In this document: positions 1 to 7,681 of the stretch, in pieces | Numbering within the stretch: the first letter of the stretch is position 1 | Layout: each line of letters begins with the position of its first letter | From: Bacteroidota bacterium | GTDB lineage: Bacteria > Bacteroidota > Bacteroidia > Chitinophagales > Chitinophagaceae | NCBI GenBank assembly: GCA_013285595.1 | Contig: JABDHF010000001.1 | Location: 38,904 to 102,903, forward strand | Direction of reading: 5' to 3' | DNA length: 64,000 nucleotides | The notes under the pieces: generated by a model | Told to the model about the DNA's origin: nothing | Database searches by the model: none | Seen by the model: the letters and a program-made list of their open reading frames with translations, nothing else | Translations under genes and position numbers: made by a program

Positions 1-1174
1 ATCTTTGTTTGATGCTAAGGTAATACTGGGCTCGGCGACGCCGTCTGTCGAGAGCCTCTTTAATGTGCAGCAGCGCAAGTATGCCTACATAGCCCTTAAA
101 GACCGCTACCAGGGGGTGAAGATGCCCGCGATAGAGATAGTAAATGCTAAGTCGCTGGAGACGGTGCGGATGCTGGGCGTGAAGCTGCTGACGCCGGAAC
201 TGCAGCAGGCCATACTGGAGGCCTTGCAGCAGCGCAAGCAGGTGATACTGTTCCAGAACAGGCGGGGGTATGCACCCTTTCAGCTATGTACGGTATGCGG
301 CTGGGTGCCGCAGTGCAAGAACTGCGCGGTATCGCTTACTTACCATAAAAGCACGGATAAAATGCACTGCCACTATTGTGGCCTTAAGGCAGCGGTGATG
401 CAGAGTTGCCCGCAGTGCGGCAGTACCAAACTGATAAGCAAGAGCTTTGGTACAGAACGGATAGAAGAAGAGGTGCAAACGATATTCCCCAATGCCCGTG
501 TGGCGCGGATGGATGTAGACAGTATGCGTGGCAAGCATAGCATGACCGAACTGCTGGACCTGCTGGAGAAACGCAAGGTAGATATACTGGTGGGCACCCA
601 GATGGTAGTAAAGGGTCTGGACTTTCCTTCGGTATCGCTGGTGGGTATACTTAGTGCCGACAGCCTGCTTAGCTACCCCGACTTCAGGGTGAATGAGCGC
701 GCTTTTCAGCTGATGGAACAGGTAAGTGGCAGGGCAGGCAGGGTAGATGGCGATGGCAGGGTGCTGATACAGGCTTACAATGTGCAGCACCCCGTGCTGC
801 AATGGGTAAAAGACCACGATGTCCATTCCTTTTACACCCAGGAGATAAGGTATAGGGAGCATTTTGCTTACCCACCCTTTAGCCGCCTTATTAAGATAAC
901 TTTTAAACACCCGGACGAGCCTAAAGCCATAGCCGCTGCAGCTATGCTGGCTGAAGTTTTGAAAGCTTACCCCGGAATAGCGGTGCAGGGGCCCGGCCCG
1001 GCAATAGTGCCACGGGTGCGCAACTACTACCTGCACGAGATATGGATAAAGTGCCAGCGCGATAATAAGGCGCTCGATGCTTTAAAGGCCTTCCTTAAAG
1101 CAGAGAAGCAACATATACTTGCCAAGCGCGGAAATACAAATGTGCAGGTGATCTTTGATGTAGACCCGGTGTAA
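1..1174 (+). CDS. priA: Primosomal helicase PriA, 3' part (5' truncated by window edge)
   Basis: C-terminal half of the replication-restart helicase PriA, which reloads the replisome at stalled forks. The frame is open from base 2, so the N-terminal DNA-binding and Walker A regions lie outside the window. Visible are the helicase motif GSATPS at the very start, eight zinc-binding cysteines in CTVC, CKNC, CHYC and CPQC pairs (about residues 97-140 of the fragment), the motif GTQMVVKGLDFP and the final helicase motif QVSGRAGR, followed by the PriA C-terminal domain. The gene ends in TAA at 1174. The TTG at position 5 is an internal codon, not a start. Identification is confident. Confidence 0.95.
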   Translation, partial: SLFDAKVILGSATPSVESLFNVQQRKYAYIALKDRYQGVKMPAIEIVNAKSLETVRMLGVKLLTPELQQAILEALQQRKQVILFQNRRGYAPFQLCTVCGWVPQCKNCAVSLTYHKSTDKMHCHYCGLKAAVMQSCPQCGSTKLISKSFGTERIEEEVQTIFPNARVARMDVDSMRGKHSMTELLDLLEKRKVDILVGTQMVVKGLDFPSVSLVGILSADSLLSYPDFRVNERAFQLMEQVSGRAGRVDGDGRVLIQAYNVQHPVLQWVKDHDVHSFYTQEIRYREHFAYPPFSRLIKITFKHPDEPKAIAAAAMLAEVLKAYPGIAVQGPGPAIVPRVRNYYLHEIWIKCQRDNKALDALKAFLKAEKQHILAKRGNTNVQVIFDVDPV

Positions 1175-1621
1175 TGGTTAATTGTTAATGATCAATTGGC
1201 GATGTGTAATAATGAAATGCTTTTCCGTGGGCGCTAACATATTAAATTATTGATACAAATAATTGGCCCGGTTGATATTGGCTCCCTGATCCGTAGCGGT
1301 CTTTTAAAATGGGAGGCCGAGCCTGTAAAGAGTTTGACAATAGCCGGTTATCAAAAAGATGATTTAGGTTCTTAAACTAAACGATTTTGATGGTGTATTC
1401 CCCCTTGTGGCGTGGGTTATGTGCATGAGCGAAGGGGCAAGGGGGATGTCTTTTTGGTATTGTTGATGGCGTTTCATTATGAGGGTCTTTTTGGGGGAGG
1501 AATGACGTGTTTATAACTAACCGTGAAAGTTCAGAAACAGATGGCAAATTAAGGGATAAAATCTAAACAAATTAAAATAGGATGCAGTTCTCCCAAGGGA
1601 ATTGATATTCTTTACGTAGCA
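1175..1621. other. Intergenic region without a recognisable gene
   Basis: 447 bases between priA and the DUF6934 module. A frame open from 1238 to the TAA at 1373-1375 on the plus strand could encode about 40 residues, but it has no ATG and I recognise nothing in it; it may be a gene remnant. CCCCCTTG (1400-1407) and CAAGGGGG (1438-1445) form an inverted repeat with a 30-nt loop, followed by a short T-rich run, so it could be a weak terminator. Confidence 0.4.
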
Positions 1622-1777
1622 TTAGCTACGAAGCTTCTTCGCCTTATTTAGCAGCTCAATAGCTTTCTCCGCTTTTTTAATAACAAGAGGGTGATCCTGA
1701 TATTTCTTCAGGTCGTTATTGATAACAGTATTTTTAAAAATAGAGCTATTGACATTAGCTGCTGCACCCTCGCTCAT
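1622..1777 (-). CDS. Small 51-residue protein encoded with DUF6934
   Basis: A 51-codon reading frame from the ATG at 1777 to a TAA at 1622-1624, 18 nt downstream of the DUF6934 gene on the same strand, so the two are probably cotranscribed. The product begins MSEGAAANVNSSIFKN, and its C-terminal half is lysine-rich and probably helical (KKAEKAIELLNKAKKLRS). No signal peptide or membrane segment is visible. Its function is unknown. The regular codon structure and the tight spacing argue for a real gene, and a two-gene module resembling a toxin-antitoxin pair is one possible reading, which is inference. Confidence 0.6.
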   Translation of the reverse strand: MSEGAAANVNSSIFKNTVINNDLKKYQDHPLVIKKAEKAIELLNKAKKLRS

Positions 1778-1795
1778 AAATACAAAATTAAATAG

Positions 1796-2245
1796 TTATT
1801 TCCTCTTTACCAAAACCGCTATATATTCCTTCGCTGGGTTAAAAACTTCTTCTGCACCTTCATCCGTAAGTCCATAAATGTGAAATTCCTTTTCCAGCAC
1901 AAACAAATGTCTTGAAATTGCTTTGTGATAAAGAGAAATTCGTTTGCCTTCCTCATCACTGCCTTGAAAAAAGATTTGCCTGTCCGGAAATTTTGCGGTG
2001 TAATCAATTACAACATCTACAATGGTAGCCAGGATTTTTCGCAGATCGTTGTTATTAGAAAAATGCGTATCGCTCAGTGATCCGTCTGCCATCACATCTA
2101 GCAGCGATAGATTGTATACTGTATCTATAAATAGCTTTTTGAAAACCAACAGTTTCAAAATAGCTCCGTTTGGCCCTCTGCTAACAAATTTATATTCAGA
2201 ATAATCGTCGGCTCTTTCTAAGATCTCGTATGAGGGCAAATGCAT
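1796..2245 (-). CDS. DUF6934 family protein
   Basis: 149-residue cytosolic protein resembling the Bacteroidota DUF6934 family, recognised by overall pattern: an N-terminal segment YKFVSRGPNGAILKLLVF, the middle segment NNDLRKILATIVDVVIDYT, then FFQGSDEEGKRISLYHKAIS and a C-terminal VLVKRK. The start MHLPSYEI at 2245 is preferred; an in-frame ATG seven codons further upstream adds residues not typical of the family. The molecular function of this family is unknown. It is followed 18 nt downstream by the 51-residue gene. Family assignment is from memory and moderately confident. Confidence 0.7.
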   Translation of the reverse strand: MHLPSYEILERADDYSEYKFVSRGPNGAILKLLVFKKLFIDTVYNLSLLDVMADGSLSDTHFSNNNDLRKILATIVDVVIDYTAKFPDRQIFFQGSDEEGKRISLYHKAISRHLFVLEKEFHIYGLTDEGAEEVFNPAKEYIAVLVKRK

Positions 2246-2828
2246 TAAGCAAAAATTTAAACACAAAATAATTAAAAACTATTATCTCGTATGATTTGCT
2301 CAACACAACTTCCCTCGGATTCAAACCCCGTACCTTCCCATCCAAATACCAGCCATGAACAATAACCAGCATATAGCACCACACATCATACGCGCTTCTA
2401 CTCAACCACTCCGTAACACTTTCAGAGCAGAAAAAAATACCGTTCTCCTCCCCAGTTTTACATACATAACCAGTTGTCCGCAAACACATAATAACCAAAA
2501 TGCGCCATTGCCAACTACACATTTCCATAGCGCTATCGAGCCTTGCAAATACTCCCTATTCCTCCCCATCTTTTGTAATGGTAACAAAAGGCCCAGCACG
2601 TTTATTAACGAAAGGTTTTCCCTAGCGCACAACACAAATAAAAATACACCCGCCCGCTCCCCCAAAATCACATGTAGATCCGCGCCGGCAGCGGCTTTCA
2701 TTTTTCAGGGTAGCGCAGGCTTACTGCCCCAACAGGGTAGCACCTCCCCAGCCTTTCAGAGTGCCCTCAACTATAGAAAATATTTAAGACCTTTGCCGCA
2801 GCCTGCATAACCGGGCGTCACCAACTAT
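2246..2828. other. Intergenic region with degenerate repeat, no supported gene
   Basis: 583 bases without a convincing gene. Frames of 99-151 codons exist here on both strands but overlap one another, have unusual composition and no recognisable domain. The region contains one copy (2641-2740) of a repeat that recurs twice near 25.5 kb. The sequence just before the next gene (around 2790) carries a near-match to the -7 promoter element (GACCTTTG), which could serve the gene at 2829. Confidence 0.45.
2641..2740 (-). repeat. Dispersed intergenic repeat, copy A (CGCTCCCCCAAAATC family)
   Basis: Shares the core CCGCTCCCCCAAAATC, the downstream GCTTTCATTTTT and the overall order of motifs with 25479-25575, and more loosely with 25668-25750. 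Read on the minus strand, copies A and B encode related short peptides starting MKA and containing ILGER; copy C encodes a looser version without the start codon. Copies are degenerate, so the exact ends are uncertain. Confidence 0.55.
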
Positions 2829-3383
2829 ATGAAACAAAAGATAGCGCTCTTCTTTATATTTTGCCTTACGCTGTGTACCTCTGCTATTGCCCAGAAGCAG
2901 AAAATGGAACAGGATGAGAAAGACGAGAAAAGGGATGCCAGGACTACGCGGATAAAGGACAAGACGGACTATGCGCTTTTTCACCGGCAAATGCTGTCGC
3001 TGAAAGAGTATACCGATGAGCGCATGAAGATACCTAAGCTGAAAAATGCAAATAAAATGCCTGTAAAGGTGAGTGCCGTGGTAGACACGACCATAGACAT
3101 GGACGACGAGGCGGGCAATAAAACCCTTATAGGCTACATAAAGCAGGACATAGGCGACAACTCCACCAATGTATACGAGGTAACGTTTGACCGGGCTCAG
3201 AAAAAGATAGTGGGCGTAAAGTTTACCGGGGAAAGCAATGAACCGGAAAAGGAAGAAAAGGCGGCGCCAAAGAAAGCCGGGCCGGTAAAGGCCGTGCACA
3301 AAAAGAACAAGGATGATGACGATGACGACGAGCCGGAAGACGACAAGCCATCTAAGAAGGACAAGGACGAGGATAAAGAATAG
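2829..3383 (+). CDS. Exported hypothetical protein with acidic/lysine tail
   Basis: 184-residue protein with a clear signal peptide (MKQKIALFFIFCLTLCTSAIAQ, cleavage after residue 21 or 22), so it is probably periplasmic or surface-attached. The central part (about residues 75-135) looks like a small beta-rich fold and contains VVDTTIDMDDEAGNKT. From about residue 137 the chain is low complexity: alternating lysine, aspartate, glutamate and proline, including a run of six aspartates. No family recognised. The tail could bind cations or polysaccharide, which is speculation. The lone gene is followed after 18 nt by a convergent membrane-protein gene. Confidence 0.8.
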   Translation: MKQKIALFFIFCLTLCTSAIAQKQKMEQDEKDEKRDARTTRIKDKTDYALFHRQMLSLKEYTDERMKIPKLKNANKMPVKVSAVVDTTIDMDDEAGNKTLIGYIKQDIGDNSTNVYEVTFDRAQKKIVGVKFTGESNEPEKEEKAAPKKAGPVKAVHKKNKDDDDDDEPEDDKPSKKDKDEDKE

Positions 3384-3401
3384 CCCCCGGCGCCTGGCCG
3401 G

Positions 3402-3758
3402 CTAAAACTTCATGTCTTTATAATGCAGGTACAGGAAAAGGATGATAGCCATGGCCGTATAAGCAATGATGGAGGGGTAAAAAGGTTCCTTTTTGCGCTC
3501 TTTGTAGAGGTTCTTTAAGGGCGTCATCAGCCAGGTGTCTATCACGATCATCGCAGCCGTGGTAATGATGATGTAGGGGAAGTTATAGAGCTTTAAAAAC
3601 CCGCGTGTAGGCAGCCATGCCGATAGCAAAAATGCCAGCCCATACAGCGCTATAAGATTGAGCACCGAAATATAGGTGATAGAGAAAACTAAGGAGAAGG
3701 TTTTGGCGCGGGTTGCATGGTAGATAACTCTGTAAACGTCTGCAATTAATCGCTTCAT
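3402..3758 (-). CDS. Small integral membrane protein, unknown function
   Basis: 118-residue protein with three hydrophobic segments, roughly residues 22-46 (SLVFSITYISVLNLIALYGL), 59-77 (NFPYIIITTAAMIVIDTWL) and 94-112 (SIIAYTAMAIILFLYLHY), and basic loops such as KNLYKERKKEP between the second and third. The N-terminus MKRLIADVYR is short and basic, suggesting a cytosolic start. No known domain recognised. It lies alone between two convergent or unrelated neighbours; the start at 3758 is the only reasonable ATG. Confidence 0.7.
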   Translation of the reverse strand: MKRLIADVYRVIYHATRAKTFSLVFSITYISVLNLIALYGLAFLLSAWLPTRGFLKLYNFPYIIITTAAMIVIDTWLMTPLKNLYKERKKEPFYPSIIAYTAMAIILFLYLHYKDMKF

Positions 3759-3873
3759 ATTCCGGTACCTTGATTAGCCTGGTTTAAAGATCTTCCACGG
3801 CGGAAGTCATCTATACCGCAAAGTAATAGATTTTATGCGAAATATGGGCTTCGCGGTGCATGATCTATGGTTA

Positions 3874-4917
3874 TCAGTTGCTGGCAACCGGTTTTTTGCC
3901 TGCGGCAGCTACGGCTTTTTCCCAGCGCCATGCGGTGTCCATCATTTCATCGAGGCCATATTTTGTTTGCCAGCCCAGCAGGGTGCGGGCTTTATTGTTG
4001 TTGGCATATACCTCTACCACATCGCCCGGGCGGCGTGGGCCTAGCTTATAGTTGAGCTTTTCGCCCGATACTTTTTCGAAGGCTTTGATCAGCTCCAGCA
4101 CGGTAACGCCGTTACCGGTGCCCAGGTTAAACACCTCGCAGTTCGATTTGTTGCGATCGTCTATAATATACTGCAGCGCGCGGGTGTGGGCATTGGCTAT
4201 ATCGCTTACGTGCACATAGTCGCGCACGCAAGAGCCATCGCGGGTATCATAGTCGGTACCAAAGACGGTCATGTCGTTGCGCTTGCCTATAGCGGTTTGC
4301 GTGATCACAGGTACTACGCTCTCCGCCATATCGCGGAATTCACCTATCTCTGCCGATGGGTGTGCACCTACCGGGTTAAAGTAACGCAGCAGTATGGTAT
4401 TGAAATGCTTATTGATATTGGTAAAGTCTTCGCACATAGCCTCGCCTACCTGCTTGGTACGTGCATATGGCGACTCGGGTATTGCGAAAGGGACTTCTTC
4501 TACCACCGGCAGCTGCGTAGTATTGCCATACACGGAGCACGATGAGGAGAAGACAAAGTTATTGACATCGAACTCCTCAGCGCACTGCAGTATGTTGATG
4601 AGCGAATTGAAGTTATTGCGGAAGTAGCCAAGAGGTTCTTTCACAGACTCCGGCACCGACTTGTATGCTGCAAAATGTATAACACCTACTATATCGGAAT
4701 TCTCAAGAAATATGGCTTCGGTATCGTCGAGGTTGCAGAGGTCTACCTTGTAGTTCTTCACACGTTTGCCGGTTATTTTCTCTATGCCATCGAGCATTTT
4801 CAGGGAGCCTTTCGAAAGGTCGTCGACAGAGATAACTTCAAATCCGTTCTGTATCAAATCCACAATGGTATGGCCACCTATATAGCCGCATCCGCCCGTA
4901 ACAAGGATCTTGTTCAT
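3874..4917 (-). CDS. galE: UDP-glucose 4-epimerase GalE
   Basis: Interconverts UDP-glucose and UDP-galactose through an NAD-bound keto intermediate, feeding galactose use and surface-glycan synthesis. It is a short-chain dehydrogenase/reductase of 347 residues, the normal length: the NAD-binding glycine motif GGCGYIGGH is at residues 8-16, the catalytic SPYARTK (YxxxK) near residue 150, and a GalE-type C-terminus GDVVEVYANNNKA. The start at 4917 (MNKILVTGG) is chosen over 4938 because the upstream extension overlaps a -7 promoter element at 4936-4943. Cytosolic, apparently monocistronic. Confidence 0.95.
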   Translation of the reverse strand: MNKILVTGGCGYIGGHTIVDLIQNGFEVISVDDLSKGSLKMLDGIEKITGKRVKNYKVDLCNLDDTEAIFLENSDIVGVIHFAAYKSVPESVKEPLGYFRNNFNSLINILQCAEEFDVNNFVFSSSCSVYGNTTQLPVVEEVPFAIPESPYARTKQVGEAMCEDFTNINKHFNTILLRYFNPVGAHPSAEIGEFRDMAESVVPVITQTAIGKRNDMTVFGTDYDTRDGSCVRDYVHVSDIANAHTRALQYIIDDRNKSNCEVFNLGTGNGVTVLELIKAFEKVSGEKLNYKLGPRRPGDVVEVYANNNKARTLLGWQTKYGLDEMMDTAWRWEKAVAAAGKKPVASN

Positions 4918-4935
4918 GTACAATAAGTTTGTATG

Positions 4936-4943
4936 CAAATATA
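4936..4943 (-). promoter_or_regulatory. Predicted -7 promoter element of galE
   Basis: On the minus strand this reads TATATTTG, a full match to the Bacteroidota primary sigma factor -7 consensus TAnnTTTG, 18 nt before the galE start. No TTG was found at the expected -33 spacing. Confidence 0.5.
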
Positions 4944-4998
4944 TGGGAACGGAATATTCAGATAAATTTTTTTTATTCCGATTTTATGGGTATAAATT

Positions 4999-5174
4999 GA
5001 TTAGCTGATGTGATGATTAGCTTATTAGCTGATGGCCTGCGTTTATGATTAGCTGATGATCCATGTTTGGCTTGTTTTACTGATTAGCTAATAGCTTAAA
5101 GATCTCTGAATAAGTTACCCAAATGCACTCAATACGAGCATCAACTAATGAGCTAATCATCACATCAGCTAATC
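4999..5174. repeat. Inverted-repeat element bounded by 36-bp arms
   Basis: The arm 4999-5034 (starts GATTAGCTGATGTGATGA) recurs as its reverse complement at 5139-5174 with 34 of 36 positions matching; the outer 24 bp are perfect. The 104-bp interior holds two further partial copies of the unit TGATTAGCT(G/A)AT (about 5046 and 5082). The element ends exactly one base before the stop codon of the exporter gene at 5175. It looks like a small palindromic insertion or nested repeat; no coding capacity. Confidence 0.7.
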
Positions 5175-6971
5175 TTATTTCACCTGTTGCATATCTACGA
5201 GACGCTTGTAGATGCCACCTTTCTCCAGCAGCGATGCGTGAGTGCCACGCTCCATTATCTTGCCTTGCTCCATTACTACTATCTCATCAGCATTCTGCAC
5301 GGTAGAAAGGCGATGGGCAATAACGACACAGGTGCGGTTTTGCATGAGCTTGTTTATGGCGTCTTGCACTATACGCTCGCTCTCTGTATCGAGCGACGAG
5401 GTAGCCTCATCTAGTATAAGGATCGGTGGGTTTTTTAATACTGCTCTTGCTATAGTTATGCGCTGGCGTTCGCCGCCGCTGAGCCTTGCCCCCCTATCGC
5501 CCGCTACTGTTTGGTAGCCACCGTCTTTCTGCTTAATGAAGTTATCAGCATTGGCAATACGCGCGGCATCTTCCACACGCTCTTGTGTAGCGCCACCTGT
5601 GCCCAGGGTGATGTTGTTGTAGATGCTGTCGTTAAATAATATAGGGTCCTGGCTTACCACGCCCATCAGGCGGCGAAGGTCATCCAGCTTACAGTCTTTG
5701 ATGTTCACGCCATCTATCAGTATCTCTCCACTGGTAACATCGTGAAACCTGGGTATGAGGTCTACCAGTGTAGACTTACCTGCGCCCGATGCACCTACAA
5801 GGGCTATCATCTTACCCTTCTTTATTTCCAGGTCTATGCCCTGTAGTATCTTTTTGTCGCCATAAGCAAAGCCTACATTTTTAAAGGTAATGCTATCTGA
5901 GAACGAGTATACAGGCATAGCATCGGGCAATTCCTTTATTGTGTTTTCCACACCAAGCAGGTGTTCTATTCTATCAAGAGCTGCGGTGCCTTTTTGCACG
6001 TTGTAAAATGCAGAGGATAAGTTTTTAAATGGGTTGATGATCTGGCTGAACAGCGCAATGTAGGTAACAAACCATTCGCCACTAAAACCGCTGCCTGAGA
6101 ATACCATTTTACCACCTACCCATAGTATTATGGCTACCACTATCACACCCATGGTTTCAGATAGCGGGGAGGCCAGTTCTTTGCGCGCCGCAATACGGTT
6201 GCGGGTGCGGAAGAGCAGGTTGTTGATGCGCATGAAGCGCAGGTGCTGGTGTGTTTCGGCATTGAAAGCTTTTACTACGCGCATGCCTACCAGGGTCTCG
6301 TCTATTACCCCCAGCATATTGCCGAGTTGTTCCTGGGCTATGTTTGAGGATTTTCTTAACGACTTACTGATGCGCCCAATGATAAGGCCGGCAATGGGCA
6401 ACACAAATAAAAGGATAAGGGTGAGCTGGTAATTCATAAACACCATGGTGCCTATGTAAAAGATGATGGTGAGCGGCTCGCGTATAAATACTTCAAGCAC
6501 GCCCATAATAGATAGCTCCACCTCATTGATATCATTGGTCATGCGCGATATGAGGTCGCCTTTTCTTTCCTCGGTAAAGAAGCCTATGGGCAGTGATAGT
6601 GTTTTGGTAAAAATGTCATCGCGCAATCTGCGAAGTATGGCATTGCGCAAGGGATTGAGTATGTAAAGCGATATGTATAGAAACAGGTTTTTGAGAATAG
6701 TGAATATTACTACTGCTATGCACACATCGGCAAGGGCAGCCATTGGGCCCTGTGCCTGCACAATATCATGAATAAAGCCTGAGAATTTGCCGAGGAGGCT
6801 ATCTCTATTTACAACTGTGTCTGTGGGTTTAAACAGCACCTGCAATACCGGCGCCAGCATGGTCAATGAAAAAAGGCCAAATAAAATGCCGAGCAGGTTG
6901 GCAGTAAAATAAAGGGCTATCTGGCCTTTATAGTCTGCGAGGTATTTTAACAGCCTTGATATTTTCTTCAT
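5175..6971 (-). CDS. MsbA-like ABC exporter (fused permease and ATPase)
   Basis: 598-residue half-transporter that would dimerise in the inner membrane; close in architecture to MsbA lipid A/phospholipid flippases and multidrug exporters. The N-terminal about 320 residues form six membrane helices (first TM about residues 17-43, IALYFTANLLGILFGLFSLTM), with the coupling-region motif ISRMTNDINEVE. The ATPase domain follows: Walker A GASGAGKST, signature LSGGERQR, Walker B ILILDEATSSLDT and the switch histidine in VIAHRLS. Since lipid A transport needs one such protein and this neighbourhood carries no lipid A genes, MsbA itself is possible but not proven. Confidence 0.9.
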   Translation of the reverse strand: MKKISRLLKYLADYKGQIALYFTANLLGILFGLFSLTMLAPVLQVLFKPTDTVVNRDSLLGKFSGFIHDIVQAQGPMAALADVCIAVVIFTILKNLFLYISLYILNPLRNAILRRLRDDIFTKTLSLPIGFFTEERKGDLISRMTNDINEVELSIMGVLEVFIREPLTIIFYIGTMVFMNYQLTLILLFVLPIAGLIIGRISKSLRKSSNIAQEQLGNMLGVIDETLVGMRVVKAFNAETHQHLRFMRINNLLFRTRNRIAARKELASPLSETMGVIVVAIILWVGGKMVFSGSGFSGEWFVTYIALFSQIINPFKNLSSAFYNVQKGTAALDRIEHLLGVENTIKELPDAMPVYSFSDSITFKNVGFAYGDKKILQGIDLEIKKGKMIALVGASGAGKSTLVDLIPRFHDVTSGEILIDGVNIKDCKLDDLRRLMGVVSQDPILFNDSIYNNITLGTGGATQERVEDAARIANADNFIKQKDGGYQTVAGDRGARLSGGERQRITIARAVLKNPPILILDEATSSLDTESERIVQDAINKLMQNRTCVVIAHRLSTVQNADEIVVMEQGKIMERGTHASLLEKGGIYKRLVDMQQVK

Positions 6972-7018
6972 TGGTTAGCTATTGCTTTCGAAGATGCTGA
7001 AAGCTTTTAATCAGGCGG

Positions 7019-7026
7019 CAAAGATA
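7019..7026 (-). promoter_or_regulatory. Predicted -7 element of the ABC exporter
   Basis: Minus-strand TATCTTTG, matching TAnnTTTG, 47 nt before the exporter start. The -33 TTG is not evident. Confidence 0.5.
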
Positions 7027-7093
7027 TAGAACAAATCTGTACTGCTGTGATGTAGAGTATATGGTGTGTGCTTTTTAACGTTCGGCAAAAAAG

Positions 7094-7130
7094 CAGATGT
7101 CCCACACCGAAAAAAGGTGTGGGACATCTG
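7094..7130. repeat. 15-bp-stem hairpin, copy 1 of 2
   Basis: CAGATGTCCCACACC (7094-7108), loop GAAAAAA, then the perfect reverse complement at 7116-7130. It lies 32 nt beyond the stop codon of the aspartic protease gene. A near-identical hairpin at 7638-7670 lies on the other side of that gene. There is no clear T-tract, so it may stabilise a 3' end or be a palindromic repeat rather than a classical terminator. Confidence 0.8.
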
Positions 7131-7162
7131 GTAAGGTGTTTATGTTAATAAAGAGTTAGGTG

Positions 7163-7582
7163 CTATTTCATCTTCATCTGTGCAAAATAAGGATGATCGG
7201 GGTTTACAATCAACTCTTGCCGTTGGGGATGTATCAGTACGTCCATGTCTTCAAGCGGTATGGCGCCGAGAAGAGGCTCATTATCTCCGGGAAGCACCAT
7301 AGCACGGCAGGTTGTTGCCCTGTTTTTAAATCGTAACTCTACCGGGGCCACTACATCATACTCTGCTATGGTTCCGTTGGCGAGTTGTGCTTTCCTTCTT
7401 TCTACTACAGGCAATTGCAATTGTTCCTGTATATTTTCATTAATAGCCAGCATATAAGCGCCTGTGTCTACAAGCATGCTTACCGTCATTCGTTTTACTT
7501 CTTCTTCACCTATAATATGCTTACGGGATAGAACAAGATCTTCCCCATTTATTAATTCAACGTCGGCATATATCAGTCCCAT
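7163..7582 (-). CDS. Retropepsin-like aspartic protease
   Basis: 139-residue single-domain aspartic protease of the retropepsin-like (clan AA) type, which would act as a homodimer with one catalytic aspartate per chain. The active-site motif is LVDTGAYM near residues 36-43; the second hallmark is a hydrophobic-hydrophobic-glycine in EPLLGAIPLEDMDVLI (about residues 104-119). No signal peptide or membrane anchor, so it should be cytosolic; substrate unknown. The size fits other bacterial single-domain members. A -7 element lies 18 nt upstream, and almost identical hairpins flank the gene on both sides, suggesting it may sit in a small cassette. Confidence 0.85.
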   Translation of the reverse strand: MGLIYADVELINGEDLVLSRKHIIGEEEVKRMTVSMLVDTGAYMLAINENIQEQLQLPVVERRKAQLANGTIAEYDVVAPVELRFKNRATTCRAMVLPGDNEPLLGAIPLEDMDVLIHPQRQELIVNPDHPYFAQMKMK

Positions 7583-7600
7583 AGCTATTTATATATTGAA

Positions 7601-7608
7601 CAAAGGTA
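7601..7608 (-). promoter_or_regulatory. Predicted -7 element of the aspartic protease gene
   Basis: Minus-strand TACCTTTG, a full TAnnTTTG match, 18 nt before the start codon at 7582. Confidence 0.5.
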
Positions 7609-7637
7609 AGAAATAGAGCCACCAATTACTTTAGATA

Positions 7638-7670
7638 GATGTGCCACACCCGAAAAAGGTGTGGTACATC
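7638..7670. repeat. 13-bp-stem hairpin, copy 2 of 2
   Basis: GATGTGCCACACC, loop CGAAAAA, then GGTGTGGTACATC; one stem position is a G-T pair. Arms and A-rich loop match the hairpin at 7094-7130. It lies 11 nt beyond the cysS stop codon, so like copy 1 it is at the 3' end of a minus-strand gene. Confidence 0.8.
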
Positions 7671-7681
7671 GCCAAATCTTA

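Noticed and set aside
284-1036. 250-codon minus-strand frame opposite priA
   Set aside because: Antisense to conserved PriA motifs and without recognisable domain.
2310-2345. tRNA T-arm-like GATTCAAACCCCG
   Set aside because: The flanking bases do not form a T-stem and no acceptor or anticodon stem can be folded around it.
2355-2810. 151-codon plus-strand frame in the 2.3-2.8 kb gap
   Set aside because: No domain, it overlaps minus-strand frames, and part of it is repeat sequence.
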